Below are positions 33,946-44,280 of a stretch of DNA of 64,000 nucleotides, piece after piece. The notes under the pieces were generated by a model. It was not told where the DNA came from. It saw nothing but the letters and a program-made list of their open reading frames with translations, and did no database searches. The stretch comes from Zygnema cylindricum (taxonomy: Eukaryota; Streptophyta; Zygnematophyceae; Zygnematales; Zygnemataceae): NCBI GenBank assembly GCA_037447655.1, contig JBBHKE010002302.1, forward strand, positions 97,779-161,778, in the 5' to 3' direction. The position numbers and the translations under genes are program-made. Within the stretch, counting starts at the first letter, position 1, and each line of letters begins with the position of its first letter.

Positions 33946-35012
33946 TGTAGAAATTGATGGTTCTTTTAGTATTTTCTAGGTCTAAAATATAATGTAGAAA
34001 AGAAGCCGAGGCAATCTGCCTCTAACTCCTGTCTTCAACTCCCACACTTGTTGCAGTCACTGAAAGTTGGAGAGGAAACTAGAGCCATGGCTGCCTATGC
34101 TATCCGGAGATTAACGGGTAGTAGATTAGTTAATATACGGGTAGTAGATTAGTTGATTTATTAAAATAGTACCTATCGGAACTAGAATTTTATCCTGGTA
34201 CCTACCTTCCGTAAAACTGCCGATAACCGGTAGCTTTAGCCGTTTAGTCTAAGTTTAGTGTTAGGACATATAGGGTTTCATAAATCTATAAATGTTTCCA
34301 CGTTGACTAATCATTTAACGGTAACTATTTACTCGATACATAGATTCCGTTATATAAAATACGGATTAAAAGTACGGATAAGAAACAAATACCACGCATA
34401 TGTTTCGATAGCGAAACGAATACCGTGCATTTATTTATGACGGCTAAGATTGAAATTTGCATTTAACCAGAAGGCCGGAATGAATGCCGAGATCACGGAA
34501 GAGGATGTCGGCGGTTTGTGGTCATTGCCACATCGGATGACACTAGCACCATGACATTGGATTTTGGCATCTCCAAGGATTACGGAAACAAATCCAAATA
34601 TGACATGTGTCGATTTTTTGGCCATGTCGTAAAATGTCCGTACAAAAAGTATACCGGCACCTGTACCTTTCTGTACGAAACAGTAATATAATTGGTGTCG
34701 TACGTCAGTAGATAGAGTTTTAGAGAGAGATAGGACTTAGAAAATTTGGTAGATAGGCCCCTCTCTCTAAGAGAGCTTTTGTACAAAAGGTCAACTTTGA
34801 CCCTCCATAACTTACTGCTCAGGGGAGCAAATTCAGATATTTTTTTTGCTATCAACTCAAGGGAGTCTTGCCTTCACAGGGGTGAAGGTGGTCAGAGTTT
34901 TTGTTTGCCAGGGTGGCTGTTATTCTTGCTGAAACACAAACGGGTCAGGGTTATCCTAAAGGCTTCTTGCAAGCTGCCCTTTCTGAGGAGTCATGGACGT
35001 CTCAGAGTTGCA
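33946..35012 (+). mobile_element. Copia LTR, second copy
   Basis: TGTAGAAATTGATGG to CTCAGAGTTGCA, 1067 bp, collinear with 30778-31832. The upstream neighbour is not a polypurine tract, so this is the 5' LTR of a separate insertion. It contains the same GATAACCGGTAGC/TTTATCCTGGTACC region as the other LTR. Confidence 0.88.
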
Positions 35013-35016
35013 AGTT

Positions 35017-35590
35017 ATGGGCCCACCCTCTAGGGTACCCATCTTTAATGGAACAGGCTTCATATACTGGGAAATTATGATGATAGGAGCTCTATGCGAC
35101 AAAAGGTTTTGGGGGATAGTGAGTGGACGAGTGGGGCGTCCATCAAGTCTTGGCATCCCCCCAGGGTTTAGAGGAGGCAAATTCATCTGGAAAGCAGATC
35201 CATCTCCAACGGAGGAGACAAAAAAAGGGGAGGTGGTGGATAAATGAAAGGAGAAGGAGACGACCACACGAATAATAACTGGTTAGGCATTCATGTCACC
35301 TATTTTGAGGAACGAGGAGAATGATACTGATACTTGGGACTTCAACAATATGGCGGCAAAAAACTTCATTTTCCGCCATCTTACTCAAGGGCTTGCATCT
35401 CCTCATATGCAGGTAGAGAGGGCATCCAATCTTTGGGTGGCTCTCATAGAGATGTACCGAAGTGGTACGATTTAGCAACAACAGTTAGCTGATCAAAAAA
35501 TTTAGGAGTATGGATAAAAGGGGGGAAGATGTTGGATTTTTGCAATGAGCTTGCTACACTTTTTATGGAATTAGAGAGTATTGGAAAGGC
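35017..35590 (+). pseudogene. Copia gag fragment, second copy
   Basis: Starts MGPPSRVPIFNGTGFIYWE as at 26431 and follows it collinearly, including WDFNNMAAKNFIFRHLTQG. It is broken by TGA at 35245, TAG at about 35284 and the shared TAG at about 35473 in GATTTAGCAACAACAG. The element is cut off near 35590, where DUF674 upstream sequence begins, so protease and polymerase are absent. Confidence 0.85.
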
Positions 35591-35762
35591 TTTCTGACTT
35601 CATATTCTGCCAGTGTGCAACAATTTGTTTTTGACAAAATGACGCTCTACGAGCTGTAAAATTTCGGTAACAAATTTTAGTGTATTTAGAAGATGCAAGG
35701 ATTCATATTCCGCAAGAGCACTCAAAAGAAAAAAATGGGACCAGGAGAAGAAGAAACTAACT

Positions 35763-37520
35763 GTGGCTGAATCAGCTTCTTCTCCCATTTCTCCAATATA
35801 AATCAGTCTTCTATGAGATAAGGTGAACTTTTTTCACCTCAGTATGATAAGGCAGAGAATACCAATTTCAGGTTCATGTAGAAATATATTCCTAAAAAAA
35901 GAAGTTTATGCGGAAAAACCAGTTTAAAGTTATGCGAAGTTCTGGTTTTTCGCAAAATATAATATAATAAGGCATGAAGAACTTGTAAACATGAACTATA
36001 GTGTAATTTCACATCTTTTTCTTTTGCATAGACCAGCGGACACACGGATCTCTTTTTATCTCTCCTCCTTTCTCTTGTATCCACCACTTCTACAAGAATA
36101 GCATGACTAGGAAGGATTGGATATCTTGCCAGGAATCCTAAAGTGTTCGGCAACCTGCTTAATGGTTTTCTCGCCACTTACAAAACATTTTTCTCCGTGC
36201 ACACTTGTTAGATAGTTAAACCAACGGCTACGATTCAAAGGCCGATTTTATCTTCTTGAGGGGCAGGAGAGGAGGGGGAGAGAGGGGGATGTAGGGAGGA
36301 GGGAGTAAGAGAGGAATAGAGGGGGGCCAGCGTAAAGGGAGACAGAGGGGAATTTCACCTTCTGATTGGCGGTTTTCAATCGAAAATTTGACATGTGTGC
36401 ACGAAGTAAAGATGGCAAAAAAATAGTGAAGGATGTGTACCTGTTGGAAAAAAAGTGGATATTATTTACCTGAATCGAGCGTTTTTAGGACTGAAGGTCG
36501 CGTGTGAAAGGGTCCACGTCACCTTTCACTCCTTTCACTCCAATTTCGCTTTAGGACGCCTCGCGTCGCGCGGCGCGTCGCAAGTATAAATATATATAGG
36601 GTTTTTTTCTCATTCGTAATTTTTTTATATAAAAAAACAAAACCAACAACCCTTTACTTCTCCGACATTTCCTATTGGTGGTGCTAGTCAATCCATGTTC
36701 CCGTTGAGAATAGCAGTGCAGACATAAATCTTCAGAAATGTTACCGTTGAGCATACTGTACAAATGTTGCAAACAGCAAGCATATCCATGTAAAAACATA
36801 GTACCTATAGATTTCAACGCTCGTTGCAACTGCAACAGCAGGAACTCGACAGCATAAGTGACAATGGTAGACGATTCCGGTCCAGAACAGTGTCCATCGT
36901 TATTAGAGATAGTAACACTAATTCGGTCACGAACTTTTTCTGGGGGAAAATCTCAAAGTAGTGTTAGCAACATTAGAAACCCTAATTAAGGAAGTGGACT
37001 AAAATTGACCACGTCTCCTTACACTAAATTAGTACTTTATATGCTAATATGGCATAAACATTAACAAATCCTAGTGTGAATGCTACAGGTTGTTATATGT
37101 AAAGGATAACCGATAGCTTAGAGATGTTTGTTGCTTTCGACAATAAAGACATTCGGTTTGTTGAATCTTGTAAAATTTTGTTAAGCTCGAAGATTTTTAT
37201 AGCCTTGATGATGAAGTTGACGCACAAAAAAGTTGAGATGTTTGCACGCTAGTTTTGTTTGTAGAATACTTACATTTCTTGAGGGACAATAAAAAAATAT
37301 GTGAGGAATATTTGAAGTTTTTTAAGTCAATTTCAAAGTGACATATTTACGTTTTATTCTTAAGTGACGTTTTTACTATTTTCTTGGGTGGTGTATTTGT
37401 GCCTTGTTGGTTGCCTTGCTAGATTGTCCGATCGGCCTATACGAGCAAGAAAATTCTAGAAAAATGACGTCTTCGGGAAAGTTTTTAAAGAGTTTTTAAA
37501 GCAAAGTTGTCAGTAGTTGG
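35763..37520 (+). pseudogene. DUF674 pseudogene, third copy, MITE-interrupted
   Basis: Exon 1 relic at 35763-35822 (GTG start, in-frame TAA and TGA, GATAAG donor kept). The exon 2 start is recognisable at about 36030-36165 (GGATCTCTTTTTATCTCTCC). It is interrupted by a MITE-like insertion and GC-rich sequence to about 36640. Exon 2 then resumes (CCTATTGGTGGTGCTAGTC, TTCAACGCTCGTTGCAACTG, GTAGACGATTCCGGTCC) to about 37240. Exon 3 remains at about 37410-37510 (TGTCCGATCGGCCTATACG, AATGACGTCTTCGGG), with frameshifts. It is far more decayed than the other copies and cannot be functional. Confidence 0.8.
36165..36440. mobile_element. Degenerate MITE inside DUF674 exon 2
   Basis: Inner parts of the TACACCGTG MITE family are present: CTCGCCACTTACAAAACATTTTTCTCC on the left, and a degraded inverted counterpart (AAGTAAAGATGGCAAAAAA) on the right, ending near GATGTGTACC. 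The very ends have diverged and no TA duplication can be assigned. The centre is a GGGGGAGAGAGGGGGA purine tract. Confidence 0.5.
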
Positions 37521-38329
37521 AAAGTTTTAAAAGATAGGGCTTATTTTAGTGTTTTCAAGCCTGACAATCTTTTATAGTTACAATTGGAACAACTATGATC
37601 TCATGTTGAGGGTAGTATAGGTGCTAACCGTCTAATTTAATGTGGTCAAAACATGGGGATGCTCAGTTTCAAAAAAACAAAAAACACTTTCTGCGCAATT
37701 TAAGGTGCTTAGACCAAAGCTAATCAGTTTTTGGTCTAACAGAAAAAGCATAAAGTCAATATCCGTCTAAGATCTTAATGTTTTTTTATGTTCAACAATC
37801 GCCTAGTTTTAGTTCTAGGTTTGACAATGTGCCGTTGTGTGTGGAGTGATAAGGTGAAAGGATGTCGATAATGTTTTTAGACAAACATGCTTCCGTTTCC
37901 TAAACTCATTTTAGCATAGAAGTTGTTTATTAGACTTAACAATGGGTATGGAAGGCTAGTGTGTTTATTTACCTTATATCGAGTTTTTGGCAGTCTCATA
38001 GTCTTCAAATTGGACAATGACCTAATACGCTTTTTTTTCCTACACACACCTAAAATGTATGTTTTATGTATTTGACATGCATCATCCACGACATTGTCCA
38101 TAAACCATTTTTTGACATCTGGCCTTCTTTAGTATGTAATAAACTAAAATTTGTATAGTTTGCATAAAACAATAAGATTTGTACAGTTCCAACTCCAACC
38201 AAATCTTGTGTTTGTATATAATAAGACTATATTTGCTCTTTGCTTAATGGGCGTGGCATGATACCTTGTCATGCTCTTCCATCCATAATGTTTAGTCTAT
38301 CTATACGAAATCTAATGATTGGTATGTAT
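37521..38329. other. AT-rich stretch, nothing recognised
   Basis: No convincing coding frame. Partially similar in composition and short phrases to flanks of the other DUF674 copies. Confidence 0.35.
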
Positions 38330-38740
38330 TCGTGACAGGAAAACTTCAAAATTGGCCAGTGATTAGTGTGTCCTAGTGTTTGGAGGCCCTTAAATTTGGC
38401 CATTGGTATGTCTTAGTGACGGGAATCTTTCAACATTGGACATTGAATGGTGTTTTATAGTGACAAGAAGAAGCAATGTTAGCAAGTGGTTGGTGCGTTG
38501 GTGCGTCTTAGTGATAAGAAGCTCTTAAAATTGGCCATTGGTGTGTCCTAGTGACGGGAATCTTTCAACATCGTACTCTGATTGTTGTGACTTAGTGACG
38601 AAACTCTTTTAGCATTGTATAATGGATGTGTCGTAGTGCTAGAATCTTTCAACATTTGTGACTTAGGGACAAGAATCTTTCAACATTGGACAGTGATTGG
38701 TGTGTCTTAGTGACGGGAATCTTTCGACACTGGAAAAGTA
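38330..38740 (-). repeat. Degenerate minisatellite, inverted relative to 18740
   Basis: About eight diverged units of TTAGTGACGGGAATCTTTC-AACATTGGACA-TTGGTGTG, the reverse complement of the array at 18740-19640. It lies about 0.8 kb downstream of a DUF674 relic, as the other does, but in the opposite orientation. Confidence 0.8.
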
Positions 38741-38991
38741 TGAACTGTGACATGTAATCTGATTTAAGTATGACCCTGGTGAAAATGGCCTCTTTCACAA
38801 TTATAAATAAATGATTACCTTTTCTGTGTGCAACAACCATCTTTTGTTTCTAGTCTGAAAATGACATAGAAGTTCTCGGAGTATCATTCCTCTTGACATT
38901 ATTATCTACTACACGCCCATCAGTATTAGAGTTGGTGAATTATTAGCGTTAACACTTATAAAAAGTAACTACATCTGATTGCATTTTCCAG

Positions 38992-39159
38992 TGTCGCTTG
39001 TTGTGAACCACTCTTGTAGTGAATCACTTACTATAACAAGTGTAATCAATGCTGATTTATGGTTTCGGGTCAAAAAAGACAACCCCGGAAGTAGAGTGAT
39101 TAACTCTAATATCAATGGGCGAAGTACTTTCCCGTTTTGGAGCGTTGTGTCTTTGTTTC
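38992..39159 (+). other. Candidate exon, unidentified gene
   Basis: After TTGCATTTTCCAG the sequence is open and looks coding in one frame (NADLWFRVKKDNPGSRV, INGRSTFPFWSVVSLF), ending at a plausible GTATGG donor. I recognise no family. It could be an upstream exon of a gene including 39866-40030, but phase and linkage are unproven. Confidence 0.3.
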
Positions 39160-39649
39160 GTATGGTTACATATTTCCATTATATCCCTTTGAATGTTCCA
39201 CCACATTCATGATTCCCATTGATTTTTCTTCGTTTCAATTTTGTTTTTTTATTCGTTTCATTTTAAGAGCTATAATGTATCAATCTTTACAAACAGTCGT
39301 TGTCCTATGTTATTCTAGATTGTTGTTGCATTCTGTCTGGCAATGTCTGGTAAGTAGGAGACAAAAAATGCAACGGTTTAAAAACTCGAAAAAGTGTTAT
39401 AAATAATGGGAGGTACATAAAGAAAGAAACAAAAAATGTGAAAAATACATTGAGGTAGATTCCAAAAGCATTAAGTACTTAAGAAGCACTAAGTAGCATT
39501 TCATATTTTTTGACAGTCTTGTCAGTGTTATATCAAAGGTCCTCAAAAGTTCGCACTGATTTCTTATGTAAAAGTACTTCCCTGTTATCTTTGTCTTCTG
39601 GACTCACAACATTGCGACTTGCTCTTAACTCGATTTCCACTTTTCGCAG

Positions 39650-39740
39650 ACTTCTAAAAAGCGTGGACACATTAATTTAACCGTAAATCAAATTCTGCCA
39701 TACAATAAAAACGAAACCGACAAAATCTGAAAAAACGTAC
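39650..39740 (+). pseudogene. Decayed tandem copy of the exon at 39866
   Basis: The preceding intron end (AACTCGATTTCCACTTTTCGCAG) and the exon body (TTTAACCGTAAATCAAATTCTGCCATA, split by mismatches) match those at 39840-39920. Stops and an indel interrupt the frame. The spacing between copies is 216 bp. Confidence 0.6.
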
Positions 39741-39865
39741 CTTTTCATCGCTATGGCCAAATCGGAGCACTGCTTTTATGTTTAGTATCATTTCACTGCT
39801 TATGCTTATTTGTGCCTTTATGAACATTGCTGACTCGCTTATAACTCGATTTCTCCTTTTTGCAG

Positions 39866-40030
39866 ACTTCAACAAGCATATTCAAACAGTTTAACCGTAA
39901 AACAATTTCTTCCATATAATCCAGATGGATTTGACGAAATCAAAAAGAGAAATTTGCTCCGACTGAAGCCGAATGACGCTCTTTTTAAGCTCTACGGCCG
40001 AAATGTAACAGCGACCGCCTGCAAGGACAT
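39866..40030 (+). other. Strong candidate exon, unidentified gene
   Basis: Acceptor TTTCTCCTTTTTGCAG and donor GACAT-GTAAGT are near consensus. The 165-bp exon is open for 54 codons (SLTVKQFLPYNPDGFDEI, KPNDALFKLYGRNVTATAC). Composition and splice sites suggest a real exon. I do not recognise the protein. Neighbouring exons may be in the unsequenced gap beginning at 40742. Confidence 0.5.
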
Positions 40031-40741
40031 GTAAGTTCCAAAAGTTAGTTCCTTTGCAGTTTAACAAGTTTCAGCTTATGCTATGCAAAAGCTTCTAGGA
40101 AAGCCATTTGTACTAATACTTTTGACGTTTCAAGGTTTTAAGTTTAGATCTAATTCAAACTCTACCAGTTCCCTGCTTCCATTATTCAATGACCGACTTT
40201 ATTGCCCTGTTGTATCTGATATCCACTATTCAACCCTAAAATTTTGTAACTCTACTCTCTAAAAGACCCTTACACCTATAGTAAAGTTGAGGCACCATAT
40301 TAAAGTTTGGCATCTTTTGACACCTTATACTGCCATACAAAATGTTTAATTGAAATATGAACATTTGATTAATCTACACTTCTTCGCAATTATAGGTCTT
40401 TTGAATTTCTATTTCTTAACTGTAATACTTACGCAGCGACACATCTAATTAGTTTACAAGTATAAAGTTAATTTGTAAAACATACCGTCATATTCCACAG
40501 TTTTCTACGGTTTGAAATTATACCACGGAGTTGAAATGATATCCACATTCCCAGAAAATCTCTCATCTCAATGTTTTAAAATCCCAACTTATCACCTATA
40601 GTCTATGTTGTCCCGTTATTTCAGCCAGTAACTTATTACCTTCGTCCCTTGACCATCTCAAACTTAATCTAGATTTGAATTTTGGAACTTTGCAGTTTTC
40701 ATAATCATGTTTACCGAAAGGATCTTCGAAAACGTATCGTA

Positions 40742-41247
40742 NNNNNNNNNNNNNNNNNNNNNNNNNNNNNNNNNNNNNNNNNNNNNNNNNNNNNNNNNNN
40801 NNNNNNNNNNNNNNNNNNNNNNNNNNNNNNNNNNNNNNNNNNNNNNNNNNNNNNNNNNNNNNNNNNNNNNNNNNNNNNNNNNNNNNNNNNNNNNNNNNNN
40901 NNNNNNNNNNNNNNNNNNNNNNNNNNNNNNNNNNNNNNNNNNNNNNNNNNNNNNNNNNNNNNNNNNNNNNNNNNNNNNNNNNNNNNNNNNNNNNNNNNNN
41001 NNNNNNNNNNNNNNNNNNNNNNNNNNNNNNNNNNNNNNNNNNNNNNNNNNNNNNNNNNNNNNNNNNNNNNNNNNNNNNNNNNNNNNNNNNNNNNNNNNNN
41101 NNNNNNNNNNNNNNNNNNNNNNNNNNNNNNNNNNNNNNNNNNNNNNNNNNNNNNNNNNNNNNNNNNNNNNNNNNNNNNNNNNNNNNNNNNNNNNNNNNNN
41201 NNNNNNNNNNNNNNNNNNNNNNNNNNNNNNNNNNNNNNNNNNNNNNN
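40742..41247. other. Assembly gap (506 N)
   Basis: A run of N adjoining a GA-rich minisatellite on its right, which probably caused the gap. Frames that appear to span it are artefacts. Confidence 1.
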
Positions 41248-41720
41248 GAGAGCGGAAAGAGAGAGAGAAAAAGAAAGAGAGAGAGAGCGGAAAAAGAGAG
41301 AGAAAAAGAAAGAGAAAGAGCAGAAAGAGAGAGAGAAAAAGAAAGAGAGAGAGAGCGGAAAGATAGAGAGCGGAAAAAGAGAGAAAAAGAAAGGGAGAGA
41401 GAGCGGAAAGAGGGAAAGAGAAAAAGAAAGAGAGAGAGAGAGAGCGGAAAGAGAGAGAGAAAAAGAAAGAGAGAGAGCGGAAAAAGAGAGAGAAAAAGAA
41501 AGGGAGAGAGAGCGGAAAGAGAGAGAGAAAAAGAAAGAGAGAGAGAGAGGAAAGAGAGAGAGAAAAAGAAAGAGAAGAGCGGAAAGAGAGGGAGAAAAAG
41601 AAAGAGAGAGAGAGAGTGGAAAAAGAGAGAGAAAAAGAAAGAGAGAGAGAGCGGAAAGAGAGAGAGAGAGAAAAAGAAAGAGAGAGAGAGAGAGAGAGAG
41701 GGAAAAAGAGTGAGAGAGAA
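41248..41720. repeat. GA-rich minisatellite
   Basis: Repeats of GAGAGCGGAAAGAGAGAGAG followed by AAAAAGAAA, with unit lengths of roughly 30-40 bp and many indels. It reads as charged (+) or Ser/Phe/Leu (-) peptides in all frames, a typical low-complexity artefact. It adjoins the gap, so its true length is unknown. Confidence 0.95.
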
Positions 41721-44280
41721 AAAGAAATCGGGAAGGATTGGGTGAGGAAGAGGATGAGGGAGACGAGGAGGAAGAGGTAGAGGAGGAAGGGGGAAAGGGA
41801 TTTGGAGGTTGCAAAAGTTTTGGAAAAAAAAGTTTCCAAGTTCTACTGCGGTGGAGCGATTCCGGCAGACTACTCGTGACGTGACAGCGTGACGTCACAA
41901 GGGTGGATATGTATGGCGCAAGATATGGTCGGGGAAGAATGGAATTCGAGGACACTCTCGAATTTCAAAATTTCAGTCTTTTCATTTTTTTTTTTAGTTT
42001 TTTTTCAAATTTTTGGGATAGAAATATCTCTTGAATAAGGTTTGTTTTTTTTTAGCCGGTTGGTGGTGGTGGTGGTGGTGGGGGGGGGGGGGGGGGGATG
42101 GCTTTTTTCTTTATTGTTTATTTATTTAGGAGGGTCATTGTTTTTTTTTAGATTTGTAGAATCACTTTCTCCTTTTTGTAGTTTTTTTTTTTTGCTTTTT
42201 TGCTTGTTTTTTTTGGGAAAGATTTTTTTTTTTTTCCTTTTTTTGAAAGCGTTATCCTAAAGATAACAAGAAAATATTAGAGGATTTTGGGTGAAGACTG
42301 TGACAACAACGAGAAAAAACATAGAGGAGAAGATCGAATGTAAAAAAAGGAAAAGGTTGACAGTTTCTCTAGCATGTCCATCAGATTCTATTTAAATGAG
42401 CCTGTGCCTGTTCATATTGTCCGTCATCAAAAGCTTATAAACCCCAAAATTGGGCTTGTGAAATTAAAGGAACATTTGTACAGATTTTATAATGTGTATT
42501 TTATCTGCTCCTTTTTGGATATCGTGCATCAAGGGAATCAATGGCACAGATGCCGTTTCGGTGGTTGTCAATTGACAATGTTTGTATTAACTAGCTCTTC
42601 TCTTGTTCTCAATTTGATTTCTACTTTTCAATGTAAATACAATTATTGTTGTCTGTGTTTGTATACGAAAAGTGTGTACGAGAAGAGCAGTGTGGGATAT
42701 GCGCATGTTCTATCCTGTGTCTTAAATGACTCCAAATACCATTTGATTCACAGTTGACTCCCTGCAAGAAGTTTGGACAACCAATGTTTGACAGTAAATG
42801 GTTGAATCAAGTTTTAGAGGCATCCCATGTCCGTGTTGTATATGTTTACATGGTCCATCAAATATCTCTTGCATACCTTCCTCTTTTTTTTGGCGTTTTT
42901 TGGATCGGCTCCTTTAAGCCTGAGTGCTGATGAGTCTGTGTGATGCATGAGTTCACTGATCAATCTTTGATGAGTGAATTTTTTTCCTGGGCTTTGTCCA
43001 TTTGCAGCGTTACTATCTTGGCTAGTTTTGATTTTGATTTGGTTTTTTATTTTTGTTTTTATTCAGAAAATTGCTGAGCTAAAGTGTATCTTGTAAATAA
43101 ATAAGCAAATCAAGGGTTCTGCTCATTACAAGCAACTTTGTCTTTTGAAATTAGGTGTACAAATCATAAACTTCATAGCACTTAATGATATTTACAGACA
43201 TCTATTACCAAAAACCACCCATTCAGAAAAATACAGCAAAACCAAATCAAAAACATCCACAAAAACATTTACAGGAGAAAGAAATATCCACGGCACATTT
43301 GCCAGTAGTGTTTTAATGAATCTAATTATGTGAAACTCGGCTTGTGAATTATTTCAGTAGTGAAGCAATTACATGGACCGCGCCTTAAATGAAAAGCAGA
43401 AAGTTGAAAGAGTGTCGAAAACAAAAAAAAGCAAAAAAAGAAACCAAAAACAAAACCAAACTTTCCAAATCGAAACAAAAAAAACGAAGGCGAAAATTTT
43501 GAATACTATAAGTCACCATTAGGATTCACTTCTCCAACATTATATCCAATCATTGCACAAACATCCAAAAATGCACAAATTTACATCTCTAGCAATTAAA
43601 CAAAAAAAATAAAAACACAAGTACTTCACATAATACCTTCAAAACCTCATTAAAAATTAAGAGACTTCAAGATTAAAACCGCTATTAATATTCCAACGAT
43701 AAATGATTAATATTCCAACTATTATATTACAAACATCATTTTATTAAGAAGTTCCTTTTGATTCGACCATAATACCCCCAACTTCTTTAAAAACATTGCT
43801 CTTAAAAACCTAACTTCATTTGACAGGATAGAAAAGTTTCCACAAATTCGAGCAAAAACTCAAAATGAATCACAAAACTCCAATCCAATCAAATTCCAAA
43901 TTTTTGATTTTTTATATGGAAACAGATATTTCAAAAACTAACGACCTACTGCATTTACAGACAAAGACTTAGGAGTCATTAATCACTCTTTACTTGAAAA
44001 TAACTTCGAACAACAGATGAGAAAAAAAAAACGGGACTTTTCAATGTACATTATCTTTAATTTCCGCAAGTATATACAGCGCAAAGTACATCCTCCACTA
44101 AGCCAATTTAGATTCAAATTTGCCCAAAATGATTGCAATAGAAACTTTTTTCATCTAAACCTAAAAGACTCAAAGATGATTAAAAAGAAGATTGATATTT
44201 TTGAAAGGGATGCTTCTAATTATACTAAAGACTAAATAAAATTTGAGATTATAAGGATGAAATCTATAGGTAAGCTCAAC
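41721..44280. other. AT-rich intergenic region with G-run
   Basis: Contains GGTGGTGGTGG followed by an 18-base-class poly-G at about 42061-42097, then T-rich sequence. The frame at 42374-42757 has no domain and may be 3' UTR or chance. 43400-44230 is very A-rich. The end of the LIP2-like gene (opposite strand) is at 44281. A minus-strand frame at 41740-41955 could be the 5' end of a gene hidden by the gap, but the evidence is weak. Confidence 0.4.

Noticed and set aside
40664-41955. Long open frames across the gap on both strands
   Set aside because: Frames run through N and GA-rich repeats; the translated peptides are low complexity and partly undefined.
42374-42757. 127-codon plus-strand frame
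   Set aside because: No domain, cysteine/valine-rich chance-like text, no clear splice context; could be UTR.
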